Part shown: one piece after another, positions 10,253 to 19,555 of the stretch
Layout of the letters: every line of letters begins with the position of its first letter
Numbering within the stretch: position 1 is the stretch's first letter
NCBI GenBank assembly: GCA_003116975.1
Contig: BGKB01000186.1
Coordinates: 62,001 to 126,000, forward strand
Direction: 5' to 3'
From: Aurantiochytrium sp. KH105
Lineage: Eukaryota > Sar > Bigyra > Thraustochytrida > Thraustochytriidae
Length of the DNA: 64,000 nt
The notes under the pieces: generated by a model
Seen by the model: the letters and a program-made list of their open reading frames with translations, nothing else
What the model was told of the DNA's origin: nothing
Databases searched by the model: none
Translations under genes and position numbers: made by a program

Positions 10253-11124
10253 GCGCACTGTCTAAGCTAAAAAGCCTGCGAGCCAGCGATCAGGGCGACC
10301 GCGAGCAGCAAAAATTGCGACACGCGGTGCTTGCGCTTCGACGCGACTGCGACTGCGGCTGCGCGGGGGAAGAGGAGGCGCGACGTGACACGAGGACACC
10401 TCGCGCACTTGCAAATTGGTCCGTGGCCTAACGCGTTTCAAGTTGCAGAAAAAGGCACATCATCGCCCTTCTTCAAGTTCCTCTTCTTCTTGCGTGCCAT
10501 CTCCGTCCGCCCTCCTTGCGCGCCATACCGCACGCCCGCACCAGCCAGCCAGCGTCCTGCCGCTTCCGCTCGCTCCAGTGCACCGTGCACTGCCTGCCTC
10601 GAGCCGTCGGTGCCTGGCTGCAGAGCAGTGCGCCGGGTACTCCAACTGCCAAAGACGACGACGCTGCGCGCTCGACGCTGCGCCTATGGCTGGTCGCGGC
10701 AGCGCCTCAGGGTTGCACGCACGTACGTGGTCGGGAAGGCGCTCGCCTTGTCTGCTTTTGGGAGCTCCAAGAACAGGCTCGCCACCCTCGCTAGAATGGA
10801 AGGACGGCCAGAGCGAGCGCCAGCGCCTTGCAGCCCTCTGACTCGCCCCGCGAGGAGTCTGGGAAAAAGAGGCCGCGGACAGCGACACCACGAGCACTTG
10901 GCGATTGCCGAAACAAGTCATCATCGTCATAGGCAGAGGAGACAGACACACACGTCTGTTCGCCCGATCGTCGCAGTTGCAGATGGATTCAGCAGCGCAG
11001 GTGCACGCAAACGTACGAGCGTGCGTGTGCAAAAACTTCGGCCTTAGCCGGGCGGAGAATGGCGAATACGAAAATGTTTTTATCAATCAACTTATCAAGA
11101 ATAGGCCTAGGCCCTACGAGGGAA

Positions 11125-12531
11125 TCAGAGCAGGAGAGGCCGCGTGGCAGCGGTCCAGGCAACGAGAAAGGATGGCTCCGAAAAACGGTCCAATGATTCT
11201 TGCGCGCGAGTACGCATCGAGTCCAACGCCTCGTCACTCTGTCCATCGTGCAGATCCAACACCGACATGAAGGCATCCACGTACTCGTCCACCGAGGACG
11301 CGAGGTAACCCGTCTCGCCATGGCGCACGATATCCGCCTTTGGGCCGCCAGAATCGTGCGCCACAAGAATGACGCCGGCCGCCATCATCTCAACAAGCGC
11401 AATGCCAAAGTGCTCATTCCACATGGTGTGAATGCCGAGCAGTGCGCTGCCCATGCGCTCCTTGAGCTCCTCGAACGGCACATTGAGCTCGAACTCAACC
11501 AGATCGCCGACGTCATGGCGTGCGGCAAAGGCGCGTAATTCCTCAACCCGCGCCTGGTCCTCTTCATTGCGACACGATCCATAAAGCACAAGACGAGGCG
11601 GATCCCGTTTGCCTTCTGCGAGACGCGCCTTGATCCCCGCCAGTGTTCGAATCTGTAGTCGGTGGTCCTTCTCTGGACGGAACTGACCGAGACTCACAAT
11701 CACGCGGTCCCGCTGACGCTTGCAAGAAGCCTGGAACTCATCAATGCCGCACGGAGGAAAAACAACAAGGGCATCCCGGCCCCAGAGAGAGTCAATGTGC
11801 GACTTGGTCCAGGAAGAATTTACAATGGCCACCTCGGCGAAGCGCCCCGCAACCCAGTACGCCAAGCAAAAGGCGCGATAGTACAAGTACTTGGCCCGGC
11901 TGTTTACGACGCTTCCGGCAACAGCCACGTCGTTATTATACGAGGGCCGCTGCGCCCACACGTGGTCCAGCATGTCCGTGCTCATTGTTGGATAATGCGT
12001 GTAGCACACTACGCGGCATCCACATGCCCACGCCAGAGGATAGGTGAATGCATAGCCAATCGTATCCACAAAGACATCCGGGACCAGCTTGCTCAGGGCT
12101 TCTGCACCCACCACGATGGAGCCAAGACTCTGGCCCAACAGCGTGAGGCGAGGATACGTCTTGGCCTCCAGCAAGTGTTCCCATTGCAGTGTGAGAAAAT
12201 CAATTCGCGCCGTATCCAGACCTTTGACGCCAAAGCGTGCGCCGGCACGCTCGAGAATTGACGCAGGGCTCCCGGCGCCCTCACGAGCGTAAATCATCAC
12301 GCGCACCGAAGGATCAGTGTCCAAGAGCGCCTTGACAGCGAACCACAGGACGCGCTCGCCGCCGCCCGCCGCGTTGCAGTACGGGTGCAGCACTCCCACC
12401 ACGGTATCTTTACGACCGCGCTGCGCGCGACTTCTTCCCGCTTGCCATCGTAGCACCGCCACGCGCGCGGCCACCAGCCCTGCCACCGCCACCAACACCG
12501 CTTGTGTCACGACGAGAAACGCGACCAACAT
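11125..12531 (-). CDS. ALG11: GDP-Man:Man3GlcNAc2-PP-dolichol alpha-1,2-mannosyltransferase
   Basis: 468 residues, close to the usual size of the family. An N-terminal membrane segment (about 2-27) is followed by the family signature HPYCNAAGGGERVLW at 49-63 and YTHYPTMSTDML at 177-188, both hallmark ALG11 stretches. The GT4-type donor site shows GQFRPEKDH (282-290) and the E-x7-E motif (Glu373, Glu381). ALG11 adds the fourth and fifth mannoses to the lipid-linked oligosaccharide on the cytosolic face of the ER during N-glycan assembly. The start lies directly behind a CAAGC-rich tract, and the stop of the upstream adenylation-reductase gene is only 90 bp away. Confidence 0.96.
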   Translation of the reverse strand: MLVAFLVVTQAVLVAVAGLVAARVAVLRWQAGRSRAQRGRKDTVVGVLHPYCNAAGGGERVLWFAVKALLDTDPSVRVMIYAREGAGSPASILERAGARFGVKGLDTARIDFLTLQWEHLLEAKTYPRLTLLGQSLGSIVVGAEALSKLVPDVFVDTIGYAFTYPLAWACGCRVVCYTHYPTMSTDMLDHVWAQRPSYNNDVAVAGSVVNSRAKYLYYRAFCLAYWVAGRFAEVAIVNSSWTKSHIDSLWGRDALVVFPPCGIDEFQASCKRQRDRVIVSLGQFRPEKDHRLQIRTLAGIKARLAEGKRDPPRLVLYGSCRNEEDQARVEELRAFAARHDVGDLVEFELNVPFEELKERMGSALLGIHTMWNEHFGIALVEMMAAGVILVAHDSGGPKADIVRHGETGYLASSVDEYVDAFMSVLDLHDGQSDEALDSMRTRAQESLDRFSEPSFLVAWTAATRPLLL

Positions 12532-12621
12532 GGCGCTTGCTCGCTTGCTTGTTTGCTTGCTGTGCTTTCTTGTGCTGATGACGCGTTTTCGATATTAGCT
12601 CCTTCGTCTGCGCGTTTGCGC
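12532..12621 (-). promoter_or_regulatory. 90-bp spacer and CAAGC-rich leader of ALG11
   Basis: This is all the DNA between the upstream stop codon and the ALG11 ATG, so it must serve as 3' UTR, promoter and 5' leader. On the sense strand it ends with several AAGC units directly before the ATG (12532-12561). No AATAAA hexamer is visible. Confidence 0.5.
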
Positions 12622-15600
12622 TCACGCGTGCGCGTGCGCGTGCGACGCCGGGCCTCCTTTCTTGAGCAGCGCGTCGCGCCGCGCCGCGACAAGCGCCTCC
12701 AGCTCCGCCGCAGACCCGCGCAGCCCTGCGCGCAGCGGCCGCTCGCACAGGCCGACGGCGCCCGCAAAGAGGATATGTGCCGCCTCCGCCGCCACCGGGC
12801 CCGACGCGCGCTGCGCTGCCTCCGCGAAGCCCGCCTCCGCGAAGCCCGCCGCCAACGCGCCGCCCGCCGGGGCCTCTGCCGCAAGCAAGCAGGCGTCCAC
12901 GGCCTCGCGCGCCGCGTGTACCACGCACGGCCGCCTGGAGTTGCGGGTCTGCCCAGAGTCTGAAAAGATGGGACGCTGCTCCTCGCCCTCCTCTTCACAC
13001 GCGAGAACTTCCTTGCCATCGACACGCGTCGAAAGCGTCTTCGCTGCCTCGCTACGCATCTTGCAAACCTTGCTGCCATCACGGTGCTGGCGCTCACCAT
13101 CGCCATCATCATCATCGTCATCATCATTTTCGTTGCTGGCGTCGTCCCTTCCATCGTCAAAGCTGCCACTGAAAGGGGGAACGAGACGCGGGAGGATCTC
13201 AGACTGGGACTCGCACTTGCTTGCGAGCGCCGCAAAGAGCTCCGCTACCTCGTTCACAAAGGCAAAGGAGACAGGACACGACGAGGGGAGCGGAATGGGA
13301 GGTTGCAAGAGCAGCCCAGTTGCAGCATAGTCCACAAGCGCCATGAGATGAACGTGCCGCGCTGGGGCCAATTCCTCAAGCTGGCACATGTGCAATGCCG
13401 ATTGCGGAGCAATGTGACTCGCGCGCACGATAACGCCCTCAAGACCCCGTCCCAGCGCATCGGCAAAGATTTGTTCCACGACCCACTTGCTTTGCGCGTA
13501 TCCTTCGTACACGCCATTGTACAAATGACTCGTAAGCATACTCGCGACCGTGCCTTGACGATGCAAAAGAACAGGAGGCCACATGTCAACACTTTTGGCA
13601 GCTTCGCTACCTTGCGGAGGTAAAGCTGCGCTGCTCGATGCCAGAACGACCCGCGGGTGCGGCCGTTGTTTACCTACGTACTCTAAAACCGCCCGCGTTC
13701 CTTCGACATTATCTTCTCGATGAGCCGCATAGCCTGCAAATGCATCAATGCGTCCTGCAAGGTGGATGACGCAGTCAACGTACGCAGAACTAGGTAGTCC
13801 GTGCACCTTGCCTTGCGGCAAGTCTCGTAGACTTCCACGGACGGGCACCGCCATGCCAGCCAGCACGAGTCCCTTTTCCTCTGCGAATTGGCCGGGGGAT
13901 AAGTCTCGCGATAGCGCTGTCCACAACTCTTCCGCACTTGGAATATCTTGCCTGCTCAAACAATAGACCTTCCAGCCCATCTTGACGAGGTGAATAACGG
14001 TCGGAGCACCTAGAAAGCCGCACGCGCCCGTCACCAGCGCAACACGACACTCCTCACTTGTCGGTGCGTTGAAGTGAATCGTGGAGGCTAACTTGCAATC
14101 CGCCAGCAAAACTTGCTCTTCATTCGAGGTTTTGCCTGATGGTCTTCGCCCCGTGCTTGAAATTGCTCCAACATTCCTCGTCGTCGACGTGTCCTTAATC
14201 ATTCTCGCGAGCGCCTCAACTGTCGGTTGCCGAATTGCCTGTGCAAGAGATAGCGACCGGCTGGACAACTGTCTGAGTTCCTCCAAGAGAGTTGCAAAGG
14301 ACAACGAAGTTCCACCCATGAGGAAAAAATTTTCATTGTGCCGAGGCGCTTCTCCAGGATTCCATCCGAGAACCTTGGCCATGAGTTGAGCAATTTCCAT
14401 CTCCAGATCATCGCCACTTGGAGACGCGACGACACGCTGGTCAACAGCATGGGATGCGCCGAGATCAACGAGTGCGTTGACATCGAGCTTTCCTGAACCA
14501 GGCTTGCATGGCAGGGAGTCGAGCAAAACCACACGACTTGGAAGAGGGATGATTCTTGCATGGCGGATACCTTCGATCACCGCTTGTTCCACAATCGTGT
14601 TCAAATTCAACGGCACCACGTACATGTGCAGAGCATTTGAAGCCTCATCAAAGAGAACAGCGCAACTACGCACCTCGTCAAGAGCCGCGAGGACTTCTTG
14701 CTCGTATACGTCCAGGTCAACGCGAAAGCCACGGACTTTGATCTCTTTGGAAGATTCGAGACGCCCGTCTACCCGGATTCTACGGCCCTCATCAACAGTT
14801 GTACCAGCGTCACCTGTTTGATAGCACCTTGTTCCAGAGTCTGGGTCGGTACTAAAGACTGGGTCTGCACTTCCCGCGGCGTCTGTGCGTCCTGGGTAGT
14901 ACCCAAGCGCAACGTGATCTCCGCAGACAACAAGTTCACCTTGGTCTGACACCTGGACACGTACTTGCGGGAACACGTTCAGGTGCAGCGGATCAGTGAG
15001 CGACTTGGTGAGCACATCATCTTTGCGCCATCGTGCCATGGCGACATCATGCGCTTCACTGAGACTGTAAAGGTTCACGACGCTTCCGCACGGGCCGAGG
15101 TCAGACAAAATACGTCGGACGAGGTCAGCAGATGCCTTTTCGCCGCACAAAGTCACCTCACGGAGACTAGAGCTTGCCGAGTTCCGCAAAAGGGGACAGA
15201 CCTGAGCCGCAAGACTTGGCGTCAACATTATACGTGTCACGCCAGATTCTTCAATTGCCGTCGCGAGATCGCGTGGCGACTTGCAAATCGCGGACGGAAG
15301 CATGACCGTTGCGCCGCCACACAAGAGTGTCGCCGCCACATCCCAAATGCCAAAAAGGGCCGCGCCCATGATGTCGTCCTCTCGCGGCTTGAGAACGCTG
15401 TTTCGGTGCTCGTGCGAGTACAGAGATCCGAGATGATCGCACATGACAGCCTTGGCTTCTCCAGCTCGAGAGGTTCCACTTGTAAAGATGATATGCACTG
15501 GATCGCGTGGGTCGCTTCTGAGGCCTGCGAGGTCTTGGTCATTCTGAGGGTCGTCAATTGGAACTGAGACTCCGCAAATTTCGTCGCCTGGAACACCCTC

Positions 15601-16092
15601 GGAAACGTCAGAGACCTGCCGTAGCGTGAGCCACTTGACCGTCAAGGATTTCGAGCTGTTTGCGAAATGACCTGATGGCTTATGCAGCTGTTTTTGCCAG
15701 CTGGCTGGCCCAAGTCCCAGAACGGCAGCAACTCGTTGTGCCTTTTTGTTGTCGTCGAAAAAGTCTATGCCGCCAAGGGGACAAAAGATCGCGCCAGCCT
15801 TGAGGACTGCCACGTACGCGAAAACAAGGTCGTTGCCCTCAAGTGCGACAGCGACGACGTCTCCTTGTCGCACACCTCTTTTCCTAAGCCCACGCGCGAG
15901 CGACGTGGTCACGACGTCAATATCGCCATGGCTCACCGTCGCCGTGGCAGCACAAGATGCATCTTTGCGCTCGCAGTCCTGCGCGTGCCATTTGCAGGGC
16001 AAGAGCGCGGGGCGCTCCTTGTGCGCACGGAGCGACGCCGTAATGGCCGCGGCCAAGTTTTTCTTGGCGGTGGTGGTGGTAATAGCAGCCAT
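12622..16092 (-). CDS. Adenylation-carrier-reductase (A-T-R) enzyme, NRPS-like carboxylic acid reductase
   Basis: 1,156 residues. The adenylation domain (about 1-560) has the AMP-binding loop TSGTSRAGEAK (204-214), YSLSEAH (342-348), YQTGD (424-428), the hinge GRLESSKEIKVRGFR (443-457) and the catalytic lysine in PGSGKLD (Lys535). The carrier domain (about 560-635) has MGGTS with Ser596 for phosphopantetheine. The short-chain-dehydrogenase-type reductase domain (about 680-970) has the nucleotide loop TGACGFLG (688-695) and YAQSK (865-869, catalytic Tyr/Lys). The order matches Lys2-type alpha-aminoadipate reductases and fungal carboxylic acid reductases. The enzyme should activate an acid, tether it as a thioester and release it as aldehyde or alcohol. 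The substrate is unknown. The place of the Asp that binds amino-acid alpha-amines seems not to be Asp, hinting at a non-amino acid. The C-terminal 180 residues are a poly-Asp and Ala-rich extension. Confidence 0.88.
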   Translation of the reverse strand: MAAITTTTAKKNLAAAITASLRAHKERPALLPCKWHAQDCERKDASCAATATVSHGDIDVVTTSLARGLRKRGVRQGDVVAVALEGNDLVFAYVAVLKAGAIFCPLGGIDFFDDNKKAQRVAAVLGLGPASWQKQLHKPSGHFANSSKSLTVKWLTLRQVSDVSEGVPGDEICGVSVPIDDPQNDQDLAGLRSDPRDPVHIIFTSGTSRAGEAKAVMCDHLGSLYSHEHRNSVLKPREDDIMGAALFGIWDVAATLLCGGATVMLPSAICKSPRDLATAIEESGVTRIMLTPSLAAQVCPLLRNSASSSLREVTLCGEKASADLVRRILSDLGPCGSVVNLYSLSEAHDVAMARWRKDDVLTKSLTDPLHLNVFPQVRVQVSDQGELVVCGDHVALGYYPGRTDAAGSADPVFSTDPDSGTRCYQTGDAGTTVDEGRRIRVDGRLESSKEIKVRGFRVDLDVYEQEVLAALDEVRSCAVLFDEASNALHMYVVPLNLNTIVEQAVIEGIRHARIIPLPSRVVLLDSLPCKPGSGKLDVNALVDLGASHAVDQRVVASPSGDDLEMEIAQLMAKVLGWNPGEAPRHNENFFLMGGTSLSFATLLEELRQLSSRSLSLAQAIRQPTVEALARMIKDTSTTRNVGAISSTGRRPSGKTSNEEQVLLADCKLASTIHFNAPTSEECRVALVTGACGFLGAPTVIHLVKMGWKVYCLSRQDIPSAEELWTALSRDLSPGQFAEEKGLVLAGMAVPVRGSLRDLPQGKVHGLPSSAYVDCVIHLAGRIDAFAGYAAHREDNVEGTRAVLEYVGKQRPHPRVVLASSSAALPPQGSEAAKSVDMWPPVLLHRQGTVASMLTSHLYNGVYEGYAQSKWVVEQIFADALGRGLEGVIVRASHIAPQSALHMCQLEELAPARHVHLMALVDYAATGLLLQPPIPLPSSCPVSFAFVNEVAELFAALASKCESQSEILPRLVPPFSGSFDDGRDDASNENDDDDDDDGDGERQHRDGSKVCKMRSEAAKTLSTRVDGKEVLACEEEGEEQRPIFSDSGQTRNSRRPCVVHAAREAVDACLLAAEAPAGGALAAGFAEAGFAEAAQRASGPVAAEAAHILFAGAVGLCERPLRAGLRGSAAELEALVAARRDALLKKGGPASHAHAHA

Positions 16093-16167
16093 AAAGAGAA
16101 GAGCGAAGCAGCAGCTAGTATCTCTGATGATGTTAAACTTTATTGATTTGGATCTGCAAACTCTTAC
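16093..16167 (-). promoter_or_regulatory. 75-bp spacer between AP-1 gamma and the A-T-R gene, with a poly(A) signal
   Basis: The minus strand shows AATAAA at 16144-16139, about 24 nt after the gamma-adaptin stop. That leaves only about 47 nt before the ATG of the next gene. I see no obvious TATA element. Confidence 0.5.
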
Positions 16168-18798
16168 TCAGAGTCCAGGAGGAAATCCCTGCACGGTGGC
16201 CTGCTCGACAACTTGTTGGCCGTTCATCGTGTAAGTAATTTTGATCTTCATGACGATTGGCTTGGCGCCCTGCATTGAGTTGACGAGAATGATCCTCTGC
16301 TGCACACTGCCAGAGTTGAAGGCAGGCAAGGAATGCCCGCTGGGCGACTCCATGCGTTGGGAAATGAATTTCGGCACCGCGCTTTGAAGCACAAAGCACG
16401 AAACCTCTTCCGAATTGCTGTTTGAGTATGTGGCAGTGACAATAACCTCTTTGTCGCCGCTACCGCGCGCAAAGTCCATCGTGACACTGATGCCGCCTTT
16501 CTCGAATGCCTTGAGCGACGGAAAGCTCTCGCCCATACCAGCGCTACCGTTGCTGGTCGGCTCGCTACCAAAGACTCCCAAAAGGTCGTCGCCACCCGAA
16601 GACCGAGACGCGGGCAACGGTGCGGCCGCGGGCTGCGCGGGGGCGCCGCCACCGCCACCAAAGATATCTGCCAAAAGGTCCGTGGACTGTCCAGCAGCAG
16701 CCGCACTAGAAGCAGCTGCGCCCGCTGTAGAGCTCGCGGCGGTGCTCGAGCCTCCGCCGCCGCCGAAAATGTCATCGAGATCGAGCAGGTTGGACGACTC
16801 CTTTGCGGGAGCGGCGCTGCGGCCCTTCTTTTTGGACTTTGCCCGCCGAGCCGCCGCCTCGTCCTCCGAGTCATCAGAGTCGTCAGAGTCATCATCGTCA
16901 TCGTCGTCATCATCGGAATCGTCATCGTCTTCCCCGCCGTCCAGCATGTAATCCTCATCATCGTCGCCACCCAGGACGGCCTCGGCGGCACGCACCCTCC
17001 GCTCTGCCAACTCCTCGTCGGTGGGCGCGGGCATCTGTGCAAGCCATTCATTCTTGAGCGTCGAATCAAAGTCACTCTCGACAATGGCGAAAAACTCCGT
17101 GGACCGGGCCTGAAGATCCGCGTTCATGGACTGCTCGTAAGTCTTGAGCAAGTCGTGGATGCGCGGACGCGTCTCCTGGAAACGGACAGACAACTTGGCG
17201 TAGGCCGTAAGCACCATGCCTTTGACGGCGGTCGTAGCGTCGTGGCTGCGACGCGTCTCCTCCAAAAGATCGAGGACCTCGTCCTCGGAACGCGGCGTGT
17301 ACATGTCGGTAGATTCCTCCTTCTCGACCGGCACAAAGACGAGCGTCCCGTACTCGCCAAGCGTCCACACAGCAACGCAGACAAGCCCGCGCTGACTCTT
17401 GTCCTCCGTGAGGGCATCAAAGAGGCGATGCGCGACCTGGGCCCGAAAGCTCTCGCTCTCCGGCTGGCCAATGAGGGCCACGGCCGACTGCCAAACCTGA
17501 TCGCGGCAAAGTGAACCCGCGATACAGAGCGCCGAAATGAGCGTGTGAACGTGCCATGCCTTGTTGGGCGCGAAAAGAAAGGTAGCGTCCAAGAGACGCG
17601 TGCAGAGCGTCTCCTTTTGCTCCTCGGGGGCCACGACGAGGTAGTTGAGGATCTCTTTGGACAGCGGGACGATGGAGTCTCTGTTGAGCAAGGCAAAAAC
17701 AAGCTCAATAGCGCGAGAGCGAATCGAAGAGTCCGAATCGCGCAAACATTCCACAATGGTATCCCTGTGTCGCTGCACAGCGTCCTTGTCAATGTCCACC
17801 ACGTTGTTGAGCATGTACAGCGCGATGTAGCGGATGTTGTTGTCGCGGTTCTGCAAGAAGCGGCCGAGAATATTGATGGCCAGAACGCGCAGACCGTCCT
17901 CGCAGTCGATCATGAGGATCGTCCTTACACACTCGTACAGGATGGAGTTGCCCGAGTTGCGGTTGCCCTCCGTGTTCGTGGCGACCTGCGCAAGAATGTC
18001 GTTCATCTGCTCCGAGGCACCAGCGTGACCCTTGCCGAGAAGACCGAGAAGCTGGAGAATTTGCACCTGCAGAAACGGGTCCGTAATACCGTTGACATCG
18101 TACTCGGGCGCGTAGCCGCTAAGCACGAGCTCCTTGAGCGTTCGCACGAGCACAGGAACCGCCTTGCGCACCTTCTTGATGAACCCTGGATGGGCCCGCG
18201 CTACCTGGGCCAGAAGAGTCGCAGAGGTGAGTTTGACCGCGTGATTCCTGTCTTGCAGCATCTGCACAGCGACGGGGACAAAGTCCTCGACCATGTCGGG
18301 CACCTTTTTCAAAATTTGCACAGCGCAGAGAGTCGCCTTCTTGCGTACGTAGACGTTCGAGTGCGAGAGCAGCTTGAGAACCTGGTTTGAAAGATCGCGA
18401 AGCATGTCCTTGTTACTCACATTGCCCAGGGCGGCGAGGGCGAGGCCTTGCACAAACTGGTTGCGGTGCTCCAGGTCCGAGCTCAGCGAGTTCGTTACGA
18501 GCGTCAGGACTTCTGCGCTCTCCTCGACGAGGATGGCGAGACCGAGGTAGCCCACGCGTTTATCGAGGAATCTTGGGCTCGCAATCAGCTTCAGGCACTC
18601 CATTTGGCCAAAGTGACTTGGGTACCCAAGCATGTGGATGAAGAGGAGCTTGGCGACATTCCGGTGTCGAAAGGTGGCGTCCTCGTCCTTGAAGGAGGTG
18701 CGAATGAGCGCGCATTCTTTCGCAATTACGGCGCGCTCCTCCGCCGCCGTCTTGCACGCGCGCACATTGCGAATCAGGTCTCTCAGCTTGATCGACAT
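16168..18798 (-). CDS. AP1G1: AP-1 complex subunit gamma
   Basis: 876 residues from the ATG at 18798; the open frame extends 24 Ser-rich codons further but the conserved protein begins MSIKLRDLIRNVRACKTAAE. The alpha-solenoid trunk (to about 575) matches gamma-adaptin closely, for example GYLGLAILVEE, NDILAQVATNTEGN, LAINILGRFLQNRDNNIRYIA and AVQRHRDTIVECL. An acidic Ser/Asp hinge follows, carrying the clathrin box LLDLDD, and the last 120 residues form the gamma-ear (GAE) domain that recruits accessory proteins. AP-1 sorts cargo between the trans-Golgi network and endosomes. The length and domain order are normal for the family. The (CTG)n run upstream of the start (18799-18846) is probably 5' leader. 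Confidence 0.96.
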   Translation of the reverse strand: MSIKLRDLIRNVRACKTAAEERAVIAKECALIRTSFKDEDATFRHRNVAKLLFIHMLGYPSHFGQMECLKLIASPRFLDKRVGYLGLAILVEESAEVLTLVTNSLSSDLEHRNQFVQGLALAALGNVSNKDMLRDLSNQVLKLLSHSNVYVRKKATLCAVQILKKVPDMVEDFVPVAVQMLQDRNHAVKLTSATLLAQVARAHPGFIKKVRKAVPVLVRTLKELVLSGYAPEYDVNGITDPFLQVQILQLLGLLGKGHAGASEQMNDILAQVATNTEGNRNSGNSILYECVRTILMIDCEDGLRVLAINILGRFLQNRDNNIRYIALYMLNNVVDIDKDAVQRHRDTIVECLRDSDSSIRSRAIELVFALLNRDSIVPLSKEILNYLVVAPEEQKETLCTRLLDATFLFAPNKAWHVHTLISALCIAGSLCRDQVWQSAVALIGQPESESFRAQVAHRLFDALTEDKSQRGLVCVAVWTLGEYGTLVFVPVEKEESTDMYTPRSEDEVLDLLEETRRSHDATTAVKGMVLTAYAKLSVRFQETRPRIHDLLKTYEQSMNADLQARSTEFFAIVESDFDSTLKNEWLAQMPAPTDEELAERRVRAAEAVLGGDDDEDYMLDGGEDDDDSDDDDDDDDDSDDSDDSEDEAAARRAKSKKKGRSAAPAKESSNLLDLDDIFGGGGGSSTAASSTAGAAASSAAAAGQSTDLLADIFGGGGGAPAQPAAAPLPASRSSGGDDLLGVFGSEPTSNGSAGMGESFPSLKAFEKGGISVTMDFARGSGDKEVIVTATYSNSNSEEVSCFVLQSAVPKFISQRMESPSGHSLPAFNSGSVQQRIILVNSMQGAKPIVMKIKITYTMNGQQVVEQATVQGFPPGL

Positions 18799-18846
18799 CG
18801 TGCTGCTGCTGCAGCTCCTGCTGCTCCTGCTGCTGCTGCTGCTGCT
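18799..18846. repeat. (TGC)n trinucleotide tract
   Basis: TGC/TCC-type triplets directly upstream of the AP-1 gamma start. On the sense strand it reads AGCAGC. Confidence 0.8.
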
Positions 18847-19555
18847 ACTTTCGTGGTGCCAGCGTGTCACGCCTCCTCCTCGTCAACGCTTCTGTCGACG
18901 CGGCCTTGCTGGGCCGGGCGATGGGCTCGCGCGGCCTGGCGGGGACGCGACCTGTCCGGCCGGCCTCTCGCTCCGCGCGCAGCTCGCGCCGCTCGCGATG
19001 GAATCGGGCTTGGCCTCCGGCAGCGGCAGCGGCGCGGCGGCGCAGCCCCGGCTCCTTGCTCGCCTCCGCTTCTCGACGCCGCTCGCGGCCGTCCGGCGCG
19101 GGCGGAGGAGACTCGCGACTGCCGCGCGGGCGCCGCGGGCGAGCGAGGGGGCGGGGGCTCGGGCCGCGCGGCGCGACAGACGGCTGCGACCGCTGGACGC
19201 ACGCCGCCAAGGCAAACGGTGCTCCGTTCGATGATGCAAGACTGGCAAACTCGAGACACGATCTTTTGCCGCGCTCACCTTACTTTGCACATGCGAGAGA
19301 TCGGTTGGGAGACAGCTTGTTAAGGTGGGTCTGCGTCTCTTTGTGTGTTCTTGACGTAGTCGACGCGGCTAGATTGACCCCGACGAGGAGCGCGGAGAAT
19401 GGCCAGCAAGAGGCTTGCGATCGCACATCAGCGAGACGTAGACGGGATCCGTCAAAAATATTCTTTCTATTTATCTTGATGCTGTCGTTGCGCGAATCGT
19501 AATGTCCGTCTGCATAAAGAAGAACGATGCAAATTTTGTTTACTGCAGATATAAA
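18799..19555. other. Upstream region of AP-1 gamma
   Basis: 757 bp between the gamma-adaptin start and the stop of the next carrier gene. It contains a (CTG)n tract at 18799-18846 next to the start and GC-rich low-complexity DNA to about 19200. No gene seen. Confidence 0.5.

Larger units (their letters stand above)
7060..11124. other. 4-kb gene-free, microsatellite-rich region
   Basis: This region lies between the poly-Q gene start and the ALG11 stop. The long open frames on both strands (for example 7158-8477 minus and 9574-10431 plus) are runs of Arg/Ala/Ser/Pro produced by GC-rich simple repeats and do not resemble proteins. It contains a long pyrimidine tract, runs of CGCA, GCTC, GCCC, GTTT, GATC and CCTTG units, and scattered short palindromes. 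It probably holds the promoter of the poly-Q gene. An unrecognised non-coding RNA cannot be excluded. Confidence 0.55.

Noticed and set aside
9574-11047. Two long plus-strand open frames (285 and 238 codons)
   Set aside because: Their Arg/Ala/Ser/Pro composition comes from GC-rich DNA with microsatellites; no motif or hydrophobic core.
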